Shown: in pieces, positions 35,800-46,150 of the stretch
Layout of the letters: every line of letters starts with the position of its first letter
Numbering within the stretch: the stretch's first letter is position 1
NCBI GenBank assembly: GCA_028751875.1
Contig: CM054151.1
Coordinates: 44,170,919-44,234,918 of the forward strand
Source of the DNA: Rapana venosa
Taxonomy: Eukaryota; Mollusca; Gastropoda; Neogastropoda; Muricidae
DNA length: 64,000 nucleotides
Direction of reading: 5' to 3'
Translations under genes and position numbers: made by a program
The notes under the pieces: model-generated
Database searches by the model: none
Told to the model about the DNA's origin: nothing
Seen by the model: the letters and a program-made list of their open reading frames with translations, nothing else

Positions 35800-37200
35800 C
35801 CCTAAAAAAATTTTAAACCCCCTTTCCCCCCGGGAAAACCTTTTGGGGAAAAAATTTTTCCCAAAAAAAGGGAAAGGAAAAATCCCCCCCCCCCAAAAAA
35901 AAACCCCCGGGAAAAAAATTGGGGCCCCAAAAAAAAAAAAACCCCCCCCCCCCCCCCCCCAAAAAAACCCCCCCAAAAAAAAAAAAACCCCCGGGGTTTC
36001 AAAAAACCCCCCCCCAAATTTTAAAAAAAAAAAAAGGAAAAAAAAAAAGAAAAAAAAAAGGGAGAAAAAGGGGGGCCCAAAAACCAAAAAAAAAAGGGGA
36101 AAAAAAAAATTACCCCCTTCCCCCAAAAAATTTTTTTAAAAAAAAAAGGGGCCCCCTTTTTTTCCCCCTTTTTTTTTTAAAAAAAGGGGGGCCCCCCCAA
36201 TTTTTTTTAAAATTTTTTAAAAAAAAAAATTTTTCCCCAAAAAAAAAAAAAAAAAATTTTTTTTTTTTTTTTAAAAAAAAGGGGGTTTTTTTTTTTTTTT
36301 TCCCCCCCCCCCCCAAAAAAGGGTTTGGGGAAAAAAAAAATTTCCCCTTTTTTTTTTTTTTTGGATTTTTTCCCCAAAAAAATTTTTGGTTTTGGGGTTT
36401 TTCCCCCTTTTTAAAAAAAAAAACCTTTAATTGAAATTTTTAAATTTTTAAAATTTTTTTAAAAATTTTTTTTTTTTAAAAATTTTTTTTTTAAAAAACC
36501 CTTTTGTTTTAAAAAAAAACCCCTTTAAAAAAAAAATTTTTTTTAATTTTTTTTTTTTAATTTTAAAGGGTTTTAAAAAAACCCCTTTTGGGTTTTTTTT
36601 TTTTTGAAAAAAAAAACCCCAAAGGTTTAAAAAAAAAAAAGGGGGGGGGGGTTTTCCGGGTTTAAAAATTTTTCCCTTTTGGCCCGTAAAGGGGGGCCCC
36701 AAAAAAAAATTTTTAAAAAACCCCCTTTTTTTTCCCCTTTTTAAAAAATTTTTTTTTAAAAAGGGGGGCCCCCGGGGGAAAAAAAAACCGGCAAAAAACC
36801 CCCTTAAAAAAATTTTGGGGGGTTTTTTTTGGGAATTTTTTTTTTAAAAAATTTTAAAAAAACCTTTTTTTTTAAAAAAAATTTTTTTTGGGGTTTTTTT
36901 TAAAAATTTTTTTTAATTTAAAAAAATTTTTTTTTTTTAAAAAAAAGAAAAAAAAAAAAAAAAAAAAAAAAACCCAAAAAAAAAAAAAAAAAAAAACCCC
37001 AAAAAAAACCCCCCAACAAAAAAAAACCCCAAAAACCCCACACACACACAAAAAAAAAACCCCCAAAAAAAAACCCCAAAACCCAAAAATTAAAGGGAAA
37101 AAAAAAAAAAGGGGGTTTTTTTTCCCCCAAAAAAAAAAAAAAAAAAAAAAACAAAAAATTTGGTAAATTTTTTCCCCCCAAAAAATTTTTTTTTTTTTTT
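35800..37200. other. homopolymer-inflated, unreliable sequence
   Basis: As at 6188-10640, nearly every base lies in a homopolymer of three or more, with C, A, G and T runs of 8-20. Normal sequence resumes abruptly at about 37205. No genes are called here. Confidence 0.85.
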
Positions 37201-37204
37201 TTTA

Positions 37205-37745
37205 AAATTCAGAGGATGAAAAAAGGCTGATCTTTAAAAAAAACATTCTTTGTCCAAGGAAAAAAAAACACTTATGCTACAGATGCAGCTTCTGAAACAA
37301 AGGGGGAAAAGCCCGAAACGAAAAATTTTTTATAAAACTGTGGGGTGCCCAGATTTCAGATTAAAGAAAAAATAGAGAGCATGCAAAAAGCAGCAGAAAA
37401 ACCAATTTTGTCAACACTTTCTGAACTGACACTTTTTCAGTTTCCGGGAGACTGAATCCACAGTTTTTAATAAAGGAAGGGGGGAATGTTTCCCAGAAGT
37501 TGGGCTAACTCATCCCTCAATGGGCTTCTTTTGGGTTTTTTTTTTGTTATTTTCCCCCATTTTGCGTATCAGCCAGCTGGGGGTCAGTCACCCAAACATG
37601 CTCTCAAAAACTCCCCTAATCCCACCTGGGAATCACGAATTAAAAAATTCAAGACACCCCTGGAAGAGACGTTGTGTACTTTTCCTTGCCCTATACTGAA
37701 AAATAGGCACCACACTCTACTTTAGAATTTTTTTTTCTAATTTTT
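37205..37745. other. no feature recognised
   Basis: Ordinary-quality sequence between the corrupted block and the duplicated segment. No family signature on either strand. Confidence 0.4.
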
Positions 37746-38170
37746 TTTCCCAAATTTTTGGCTTTCTTTTTGCTGTTTGTTTTTTTTTAAAATTTCTTAA
37801 ACCAAAACACACACAAACACACACCCAAAACAAACATGCAAAGCAAACCCCCCATACCTGCACGCACATGCATGCACCTATGATGCCCAAGATAGTCTCA
37901 TTTTGCAGGAAAATCAATTCCAACAAAGTCTTTTTTACACAAACCAATTTTGATTGCATGTGGTCCAGAAATAATGCAGGTTCCTCTCAGGTCACATCAT
38001 TTTCATCATAAATTATGGTTACATAACAAACCATTTTTTTTCTTCCCCTTTAGAATATTTTTTAATCAAATAATGTCAACTTATAGAATACAATATAAAC
38101 AATATTCTCTCCAAATTTGAAGTGATTTGGTTCGTTCATTCAGAAGCTATGACTATTTTTGTCATTTTTC

Positions 38171-38190
38171 TTAACCCTTTACCATTCGCA
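38171..38190. repeat. piggyBac terminus with TTAA target site
   Basis: TTAA followed by CCCTTTACCATTCGCA. TTAA flanks and CCC-initial terminal inverted repeats are diagnostic of piggyBac elements. The duplicate at 44075-44094 reads CTAA in place of TTAA, which looks like a lost T. Confidence 0.65.
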
Positions 38191-39265
38191 TTTCTTACAG
38201 AGAAACTCTCTGTAGTATTCGAAAATTTACGCACTTTTTTAAAGAGAATAAGGTACCTCAAGTACACATAGTGCTGTACAGTTACCATTGTTCGCAGAGC
38301 AGTCATATTTGGCCAAAGTATTCATATGATGTCATACTTTGTTCTGCACCCCAAGATGTGTGTCCTACCTACATGTGTCGTGCTGCTGTCCCCTCTTTGT
38401 CACCAAATACAGGTAACATTGCAGTGACATCATGCTGTTAGTGTACAGCTACCCTCTAACATGCGCAATATACGAATGTGATTTTTTAAAAATAAGTGTG
38501 GTCCTGCCTGAATGTGTCCTCCATCGCTTCCACCGTCATGGTAATCCAATCGAACATTCACACTTGTCACAAATTACTGTCACCAAGTCTACATTTTCTG
38601 AGTGGAAAGTATTCAAACATATTGAAAACGATGTTGACTAATGCGCATATATACATTATTTACAAATATATGCTCACGCCTACTATTTACAAAGACACTG
38701 GTGTGTCTTTCACCAATAGCCAGTTACATGGCTGTATATAGCAGGTTCACGCCAGTGTCGTGTCCAGGTGTGTTGGCGTGTTCGGAGGTGAAAATATGAT
38801 TAATTTTGAGAAATCTGGTTTTCGTCATAAATTACCGATCCGGGGATCAGAAAATCTCAATCAGTAGACCAGTAGAGATGAACCCTTGGCAAACGCTGAT
38901 CCCCATCATGATCAAAACTGACAGGTAAGCCCTAATTTCCTCAGGTTGTTTCTGCCCATAATGGATCTATGACTAAGCCTTTCACGGCGATCTTTTGCCT
39001 GGCATAATTGTTTTTCATCTGCTACAATTTGAAAAAAATGTTGGGGACAAACAAAACAAAGTAATCTAAGGGGTTGGCATTCAGTGGGGGAGTTTGGCCG
39101 GCCCAGTCGGCAGCGTGAAGTCTTGCAATGTGCCAGGCACTTGTGCGCAGCGCCATGTCGTCTGCTATGAAGCCAACGGAATGTTATCCTCAGCATCACT
39201 TTCCCAATCACTACCTTCTCCTATTTCATCTCTTTCTTCTACATCATTGTGTGGATCGGTTTGGG
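38175..39265 (-). mobile_element. piggyBac DNA transposon remnant, copy 1 (N-terminal transposase plus 3' end)
   Basis: piggyBac elements move by cut and paste into TTAA sites using a DDD transposase. On the minus strand, from about 39211 down, frames read DWESDAEDNIPLAS (the acidic N-terminal type of segment), CPQHFFQIVADE near 39013-39056 and LPRVHLYWSTD near 38860-38900. These match the F..FF...V.ETNxYA and MGI..LPxxxxYWS blocks of the family's N-terminal domain, with frameshifts between them. The left end at 38171 reads TTAA|CCCTTTACCATTCGCA, a target site followed by a CCCTTT terminus. Only about 690 bp lie between the YWS motif and this end, too little for the catalytic core, so the element is probably internally deleted. 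The right terminus was not located with confidence; AAAAGGGGTTAA at 40033-40044 is a weak candidate. Confidence 0.75.
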
Positions 39266-39520
39266 TTGAGGTACCGCCTTTAGAAGCGAAAATCCGGGTT
39301 TTGAAGTTGTCGCTTCTAAACCCCGTTTGACCGGAAATTTTTCCCCCATCCTTAGACCATGAGTGGTGGCTGGGCGCTGTCTTTTTGGAGGGGCATTAAA
39401 CCGAGGTTTCCCCTTGTTATACTATTATTAGCTAAAAAACCCAGGCAACAAAGAGTTGTCCTGGCAAAATTCTTAGAAATAAGCCACTCTGATAGGAAAC
39501 AAATAGCTGCAGAAAAAAAA
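39266..39520. other. no feature recognised
   Basis: Sequence beyond the right limit of the duplication. If the piggyBac remnant extends further right it would lie here, but no signature is readable. Confidence 0.35.
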
Positions 39521-39524
39521 AGGG

Positions 39525-39640
39525 TGAAGGGTGGCGCAGCGCTAAGGGGACGCGGTTCTCCCGCTCTCCCCGGGGAAGGAGCCCAATTTTCCAGAGAGAA
39601 ACTGCATGACTTAAAGTGTAGAAATAAAATCTGAGCGCTT
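39525..39640 (+). mobile_element. possible second tRNA-derived SINE (tentative)
   Basis: GGTGGCGCAGCGCTAAGG resembles a tRNA box A in context. It is followed about 50 bases later by GGAGCCCAATTTTCC, which could be a degraded box B. It ends near an AAATAAAATC stretch. The family differs from the common SINE in this window. Only one copy was found. Confidence 0.3.
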
Positions 39641-40980
39641 TTGAAATTTGTTGCTTTACAAGATTCACGCTATATAATTCATACATTTTTCTACTTCAAC
39701 AGGGTTCAACTTTATTTCTTTTGAAAGTTATTGAGCAAAATAGCTTCAATTTCCAAACGATTTCCAAATGTATGCTCAATCTTTGCGCCATTTTTGTACA
39801 AGTAAGCGGGGAAAGAAAAGCAAAAGGCCCCAATTTCTTGTGAACGGAGGCTTGTACAAAAATTTGGTTTCCCTTTCCCTTTCCCTTATTTTATCTGACC
39901 TCAGGGGAATGTTCATTCATGTGTGGTGAATAGGTAGAGTTAGGCGGGGGAAATTCCCCACTAGGCTGAAAGACTGCGGCGGGTAAAAATAAGGGGGGCG
40001 AGCGGGAAGCGGGGGCTGGGGGGTAAAAAAGGAAAAGGGGTTAAATTCCCTTTCCCACACGGGCATTTTGGTCTTTTCTCCAATTTTGGGGCAAAAAGCT
40101 GCTAAGGATGACCAACCATTTCCTTAAAAAAAAATTAGTTAACGATATAGAAAAACATTCAAAAAATTTTCAAGAAAATGATGAAAATCTTGACCTGAGG
40201 GGTCTCAACAAAAACATTGTAAATTTTTCCAAATTTGAAAAGGATTTTTTATTTTTGGGCATTCATAATTTTTTTTACTGATCAGATTTTTTTAATTTTT
40301 TGTTTCATATTCTGTGTCAAGTAAAGAGGACGTGATGTTTTAAAAGGGTTTTTCTATTGAAAGAAATTATCTGTCAAATTTGCCAATTATACATTTTGCA
40401 GATTCACTATGCAAACTTAAAAAGGCATATCTTTAAAATTTTTTAAAATATCACCTAATTTTTTTTTGTACTTGTTTCTTTTTTAAGATCATTATTTCAA
40501 AAACAAAAATATAACCCTAACGATAAAAATTTTTTTCTGCTGCATCGCTTGAACAAACTCCGATAGGAACAGAAGTGATAAAAAACCAAACTAATCACCA
40601 GGAAAATGGTGATGGGGGTACCAAATTAGAGAAAAATTTTTTTCATTTCATTATTTCAAAAACATAGGGTCTTTAATGATGATGGGGGTGCATGTTTTGA
40701 CGGGTGGAACTTACTCTTGCTTCCTACAATTTGTATCCCTTTTCAACTTACCGGGAGGTACAATCTACTTTTTATCTACGCATGTTGGTTAGGTAATTCA
40801 GTGACACCAAAATCACATCCATAAAAATGGCTGAAGCTGACTGTGTGATCCCCTTTCCCTATTACCCCTCAAGCCATTTGGATAGGTGGCCCAAACCAAA
40901 AAAATCCCATGACTCTTTGGGTTTTTTGAACTTGTGACCGCAGGGTAAAAACCCCGTGCCCCCCACTGTCCTTGGGGGCT
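39641..40980. other. no feature recognised
   Basis: AT-rich sequence. GGTTAGGTAATT near 40787-40798 is shared with 22625-22636, but the similarity does not extend clearly. Confidence 0.35.
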
Positions 40981-40987
40981 GGTTACA

Positions 40988-41160
40988 TGATTTTTGCCAA
41001 GTCTTCCCCTTGGGAATAGGATTTTTTGAATTTATTGACATTGTTCGGGCCCCAAGCCAACAACACCCCCTCTTTAAAATGCTGCCTGATACTCATAAAA
41101 ATTTTTTCCCCAACACTTAAAGTGTTAACCAAGGGAAAATACACATCTGTCAGTTGGACA
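40988..41160 (-). CDS. candidate exon, unrecognised protein (tentative)
   Basis: On the minus strand an AACTGACAG acceptor is followed by an open segment with protein-like content: DVYFPLVNTLSVGEKIFMSI, then RQHFKEGVLLAWGP and NNVNKFKKSYSQGEDLAKIM. It then meets GTAACC, a weak donor, or continues to a stop. The residue mix is far from the surrounding Phe/Lys noise. I do not recognise the family. It may be an exon of a host gene or a retroelement fragment. Confidence 0.3.
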
Positions 41161-41801
41161 TTATTTGGACTTTTTTTTTTTTCATCACCGTGGGTAAAAC
41201 TTTTTATGAAAAAAAAGGCCAAAGACATACTACTGAAAGAGGTGTTTTGGGAGATTTTTCTTCAGAGTGATTTGAGCCTGAGGAAACATTACGCAAGTAA
41301 AATCCCGATTTTTTTGGATTGTGATAAAAATCACTAAGTTGAGGGGAAGCCTCGTGAGTGTCAAAAATCCCCAAATTTTTTTTTTTAGCATTTCCCCACT
41401 TACTTTTTAGGCTAACCACAAAAAAAATGAGTATATATTAAATGGAAAAAAATCTTGAAACCCAAAAAAATTAAAACAAACTTTTCTTTGTAAAATGCCC
41501 CCATGCAAACCAAAACTGACCTCAACAGGGGAAAAATGCTCAAACCAAAAAAAAACCTTTAAAACTTTAAAAAAAACTTTTTTTTTTTTTTACCCCCCCT
41601 AGGCAGTATCCCTGGTTTTTGCTGTCCCGGTTTTTCCCCCCGCAGAGTAGCCCATGGACGGTGCTGTCAGGTGATCTTGGGTTTGGGGGTGGCTCCAAAA
41701 CCTTGGGGGCTTCACTCGTTCCCCTAACTGGGGACACAAGTAACAGTGATCAAACTTTTAAGCTACTCAGCTAGAAAGTTTTAAATTAAAAAAAAAAAAA
41801 T

Positions 41802-41832
<31 letters not shown>
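41802..41832. repeat. run of 31 G
   Basis: A poly-G run preceded by poly-A. Runs of this length of G occur three times in the window and are suspect as sequencing artefacts. Confidence 0.9.
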
Positions 41833-41833
<1 letters not shown>

Positions 41834-42089
41834 TCCTCTCGAAAGACTCCATTTTTCCCATCTTTAAAAGCAGCCATTTTCCCCGACATAGGGGATGATT
41901 CAAAACATGATTTGGTGGCTGCTTGGGTATTTTTTGGTGCTGTTCTTACCAGTATAAGGGCCCCTACTTTTTAAAAAAGGGCAGAATGTTTTAAAGAGTG
42001 CCAAAAAAGTTTGCATGCAATTGCCTGGAAGCCTTGGTTTACCTATCAAAAATTTTCTGGGAAAAGCCAGTACTGATTTTTTTTTTGTT

Positions 42090-42540
42090 TTTTTGGGATT
42101 TTTTTTGGGGGTTTTTTGGCTGCTCATTTCTTTCGAATTTTCCCTTCACTGTTCCCTGCCGCCATTTTTTAAATTTCCCACCACAGCCCCCAGATTTGTT
42201 ATGTCTCATCCCCCCAGGGGCAGAAATCCCTGGGAACCCTCAAAAATCAGGGGTGCCGTGGGGCCACCAGCCAAGGGGCCCTGCACTGCTGCTGGGTTAC
42301 TTTGGGGGTTTTTGGTGCCTGTTTTAACTAACATATCCGACAAAAAACTACTAAGCCCCCCACTAAGACAGAGCCAAATGAGAGTACCCACCAACCCCCC
42401 ACAATGTTCCAATGACCATCCCCTGCAGAACTTCCCGCCCCAAAGGCTTTGGTTTGCACAAAAACACCCCGCACAAAATGTATAGGGGAAACAAAATGAG
42501 GTCACCCTGAGACCCAACAAATTGGGGCCCCAACGGGCAA
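42090..42540. repeat. dispersed repeat D1, copy 2
   Basis: Collinear with 22080-22480 through the shared blocks listed for copy 1. The class is unknown. Confidence 0.6.
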
Positions 42541-43110
42541 TTTTTTTAATTGCATATGATCTGATAAGGATGATGCAATGATGTGTTAATGTTATGGAAA
42601 TTATTTTAAAATAATATATATTATATAAATAATAAAATAAAATTAAAATTAAAAATAAAATATAAGCCCTGTCAAAACCATATATAATATAATTTAAAAA
42701 TAATTTAAAATATTAATATGCTTTGAGGCTACTTGAACAGGCGTACTCTTGCTTAAAAATCATTTTAGTTAAACCCACAATGTTGCAGGGAAATTTGAGC
42801 AAACTTTTCCAAATTCTAAAGGGGGTAAACCCCACTGCTCCACCAGCCCCTTCAAACAAGCCCACAGACCTCATTTTCGGGGGGGGGGGTTAAATAGGCA
42901 AAAAGTTAAAAAAAAAAAAATTTGGGGTTACCCAGGGGATTTTGAAGGGATTTAAAAAATAAAAGGATAAAAGGGGATGGGATGGGAAAACGGAAAAAAA
43001 ATTTAGAGAAAAATTTAGAAGGAAAAAAAATGGTAAAAAAAATTTAAAAAAGGGAAAAAAAGAAAATGGGGAAAAGAAAAGCCCAAAAATAAAAAAAAGT
43101 TTTTGGGGGC

Positions 43111-43144
<34 letters not shown>

Positions 43145-43640
43145 GGGGGGGAAGAGGGCTTTAAAAAGGGAATTTCAAGGGGGAAAAAAGGAAAAAAAAG
43201 TTAAAGGGGCATCAGTCTAAAGTTTCCTCTTCTTCCCCTCTCCTCTCCCCTCTCTTTTCCCTCTCTCTCTCTTCTTCTCCACCACACACCACCCCAAACA
43301 AAACCCCACCACACACAAAAAACCACACCCAAAAAATTTGTTTTACTAGGCGTACAGACAAAAGTGTAAAACCCACCAAACAATTTCTATTCAAAGAACA
43401 CAATATTAAAAGGACTAAATGGAACAAAATCATTTTATAACAATTTTAAACAAATTTTTCCCCCCATGTAAAAAAAAACACAACACACACACACACCCAA
43501 AAACCCCAAAAAACACAAACAAAAATTTTTAATTTAAAAGTAAAAAACAATGCACACACACACACAAAACACAGTACAGCAACACACAAACACCCCCCCC
43601 CCCCCCCCCAAAACACACACACACTCCCCCCCATGATTTT
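42541..43640. other. no gene; AT-only and poly-G low-complexity tracts
   Basis: A nearly pure A/T stretch lies at 42598-42663, a run of about 31 G at 43113-43143, a CT-rich tract at 43225-43275, and CA-rich blocks at 43478-43625. No coding region is supported. Confidence 0.6.
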
Positions 43641-43642
43641 TA

Positions 43643-45205
43643 TCCCAAATCTTCTGGTTCCAATGGTTGGCTTGCTTTTTGCTGTTTGTTTTTTTTAAAT
43701 GCTTTAAACTAAGCACACACGACACACACACACACAAGACATGCACGCAATCCGCTGCGCAATACATGCACGCAAGCATGCGACCTATCGAGGCCCAAGA
43801 TTAATCTCATTTTGCCAGGAATCTCAATTCCAACAAAGTCTTTTTTACACATACCAATTTTGAATGCATGTGGTCCAGAAATAATGCAGGGTCCTCCTCA
43901 GTCACATCATTTGCTCATAAATTTTGGGTAACATAACACCCATTTGTTCTTACCCTTTAAGAATATTTTTTAATCAAATAATGGTCAACTTATAGAATAC
44001 AATACAAACAATATTCTCTCCAAATTTAAGGATTGGTCGTATCATTCAGAAGCTATGACATTTTTGTCATTTTTCTAACCCTTTACCATTCGCATTCTTA
44101 CAGAAAACTCTCTGTAGTATCCGAAAATTTACGCACTTTTTAAGAGAATAAGGTAGCCCTCAATACACAAAGTGCTGTACATTTTACCATTGTTCGCAGA
44201 CAGTCATATTTTGGCCAAAGTATCAGATGAGTCATACTTTGTTCTGCCACCCCCCTAGAATGTGTGTCCGACCTAAATGGAGTCGTGACTGCTGTCCCTT
44301 CTTCGACTCCAAATACAGATTAACATTGCAGTACATCATGCTAGTTGAGTGTACAACTGGCCCTCTTAACGAACATTGCAAATAACTATGTGATTTTAAA
44401 AAAATAAGTGTTGTCCTCCTAATGTGTCTCCATCAGCATCCACCGCTTGGTAAGCCAATCCGAACATCACACTGTCACTAAATTACTGTCACACACGTGA
44501 CATTTTCTGAGTGAAAGTATTCAAGACATATGAAAACACGTTGAACTAATGCGCATATATACAATTATTACAAATAACATGCTCACGCCTACTATTTACA
44601 AAGACCACTAGTGTGTCCTTCAACCAAAAGCCCGATTACAGGCTGTCATAAAAATTGCAGTAACACAGCCCAGTTCGCGCTATGTTGTTTGGCCTGTTTC
44701 GGAGGTGAAAATACTGATTAATTTGAAGAAATCTGGTTTTCGTCAGAATATTACCGTTCCTGACTCAGAAATCTCAAATCAGTAGAACCAGTAGAGAGAA
44801 CCTGGGGCAAACGCTTGATCCCCCATGATCAATAACTGACAGTAAGCCTAATTTCTCAGGTGTTGGGTTCTTTCTGCCAAATGATTCTAGATAAGCCTTT
44901 TCACGGCGATCTATAGCCTTGCATAATGTTAGTTTCATCGCTACAATTTGAAAAAAAATTATTGGGCACTAACAAAACGAAAGTAATCGAACTTGGCATT
45001 CTGTGGAAGAGTTTGGGCCGCCCAGTCGGCAGCGTGAAGTCGTGCATGGAAATGTGTGTGTGGTTGTCCAGCACTTGTGCCAGCGCATGAGTCGTCGGCG
45101 ATGAAGCCAACGAATGTTTCCTCTGCATCACTTTCCCAACTTCACTACCTTCGTTCCTATTTCTTCTCGTTCTTCGACTTCACTCCAACATCGGATTCAA
45201 CATTT
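43643..45205. repeat. 1.5-kb direct duplication, copy 2
   Basis: Collinear with 37745-39265, about 5.9 kb away in the same orientation, but with frequent single-base indels relative to it. Confidence 0.9.
44079..45205 (-). mobile_element. piggyBac DNA transposon remnant, copy 2
   Basis: The same element as at 38175-39265. Here the minus strand preserves different parts of the N-terminal domain better: HALAQVLDNHTH, HDFTLPTG and LLVPNNFF followed by a CSDETN block (the conserved ETN/DETN motif). Frames are broken by many indels. The left end CCCTTTACCATTCGCA lies at 44079-44094. Upstream of 45130 the minus frame is rich in Ser/Arg/Glu, in keeping with the variable N-terminus. Confidence 0.7.
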
Positions 45206-46150
45206 TATTCTCTTTTGAACTGTCCACTTGAGCGCACACAACGCCTACGCTGACTTTGCGCCTGCGATTGGTGTTCTAATCGTCTGTGAGTAGCGCGCTT
45301 GCTGAGGAGAGGACGCGCCGCCAGCGGGGAGGGCGCAGACTCCAGATAAGACTGTCAGTAGCTACATTTTGCGTCTGACTGAGTGTACCTGGATGCCTAG
45401 ACGCCAGGTCACGGCGCGTCGTGTGTAACCTGTAGGTGATCATGTCAATCTTTATAGTCGGTATGCCAAGAAGGTGGCCGGTGCTATACCCGAGTGAGTA
45501 TTGATCAGTCGCAGATGAATTGGCCTTTTCTTACAGCTCGTGGATTCTGGCTCGACAAGAGTTGCTGGACATAGCGGGTGTGAGTATAGGTTCTAGCGTC
45601 GGCAGTGGCCGTGGATAGCAGGCGGCTCTCATAAGCTTTTGGGGCGTGAGGGAGCGCTGACAGTGGCGGGACGCGTGCTATGCGATTGTGGTGTCTTCGA
45701 TCACCACCTCTGCGGAAGTGGTGCGGGTCCCTGCGCGACGACGTTTGACTAGCGAGTGCGATGGGTGGTGCCCGCATGTTGTGTCAGACGTGTGTGATGC
45801 AATTGACTTGCGTCTGTATCTGCCTTATTTATATTCGCATTTTCTAGGGATGGTATAAATATTATGCCTGAGATGGCATGACGACGAATACACGGCGATG
45901 CTGCATGATATTGCGACGTGCGGTGGGTATTTTTTTGGAGAGAGGGATTTCTGTTGTGTGTCACTATAGAGAGTCTCGTGCGGTCGTGGGCGCTGAGTAG
46001 GCTGTCTTGGGCGGGTGTATCGCGGTGTCGTCGGACGTCTTACTGGCGGCATGTGGTTATTGATTTTATAGCGAGCAATTTCTATGTGCTTTACTCGTCA
46101 TGGCGGCGTTTTTCAATGATAGTCCTGCTGTATCTGATATAAGAATTGCT
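45206..46150. other. no gene; CpG-containing sequence of normal composition
   Basis: Balanced composition with frequent CG dinucleotides (for example near 45300-45340). No frame longer than about 90 codons occurs and none shows a family signature. Confidence 0.4.

Larger units (their letters stand above)
37745..39265. repeat. 1.5-kb direct duplication, copy 1
   Basis: Collinear along its whole length with 43643-45205. Long shared words include TTTTTGCTGTTTG, a CAATTCCAACAAAGTC block followed by TTTTTTACACA, ATGTGGTCCAGAAATAATGC and CCCTTTACCATTCGCA. It contains both the piggyBac remnant and about 430 bp of its left flank, so the duplicated unit is larger than the transposon. Copy 1 is the cleaner of the two. 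Confidence 0.9.
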
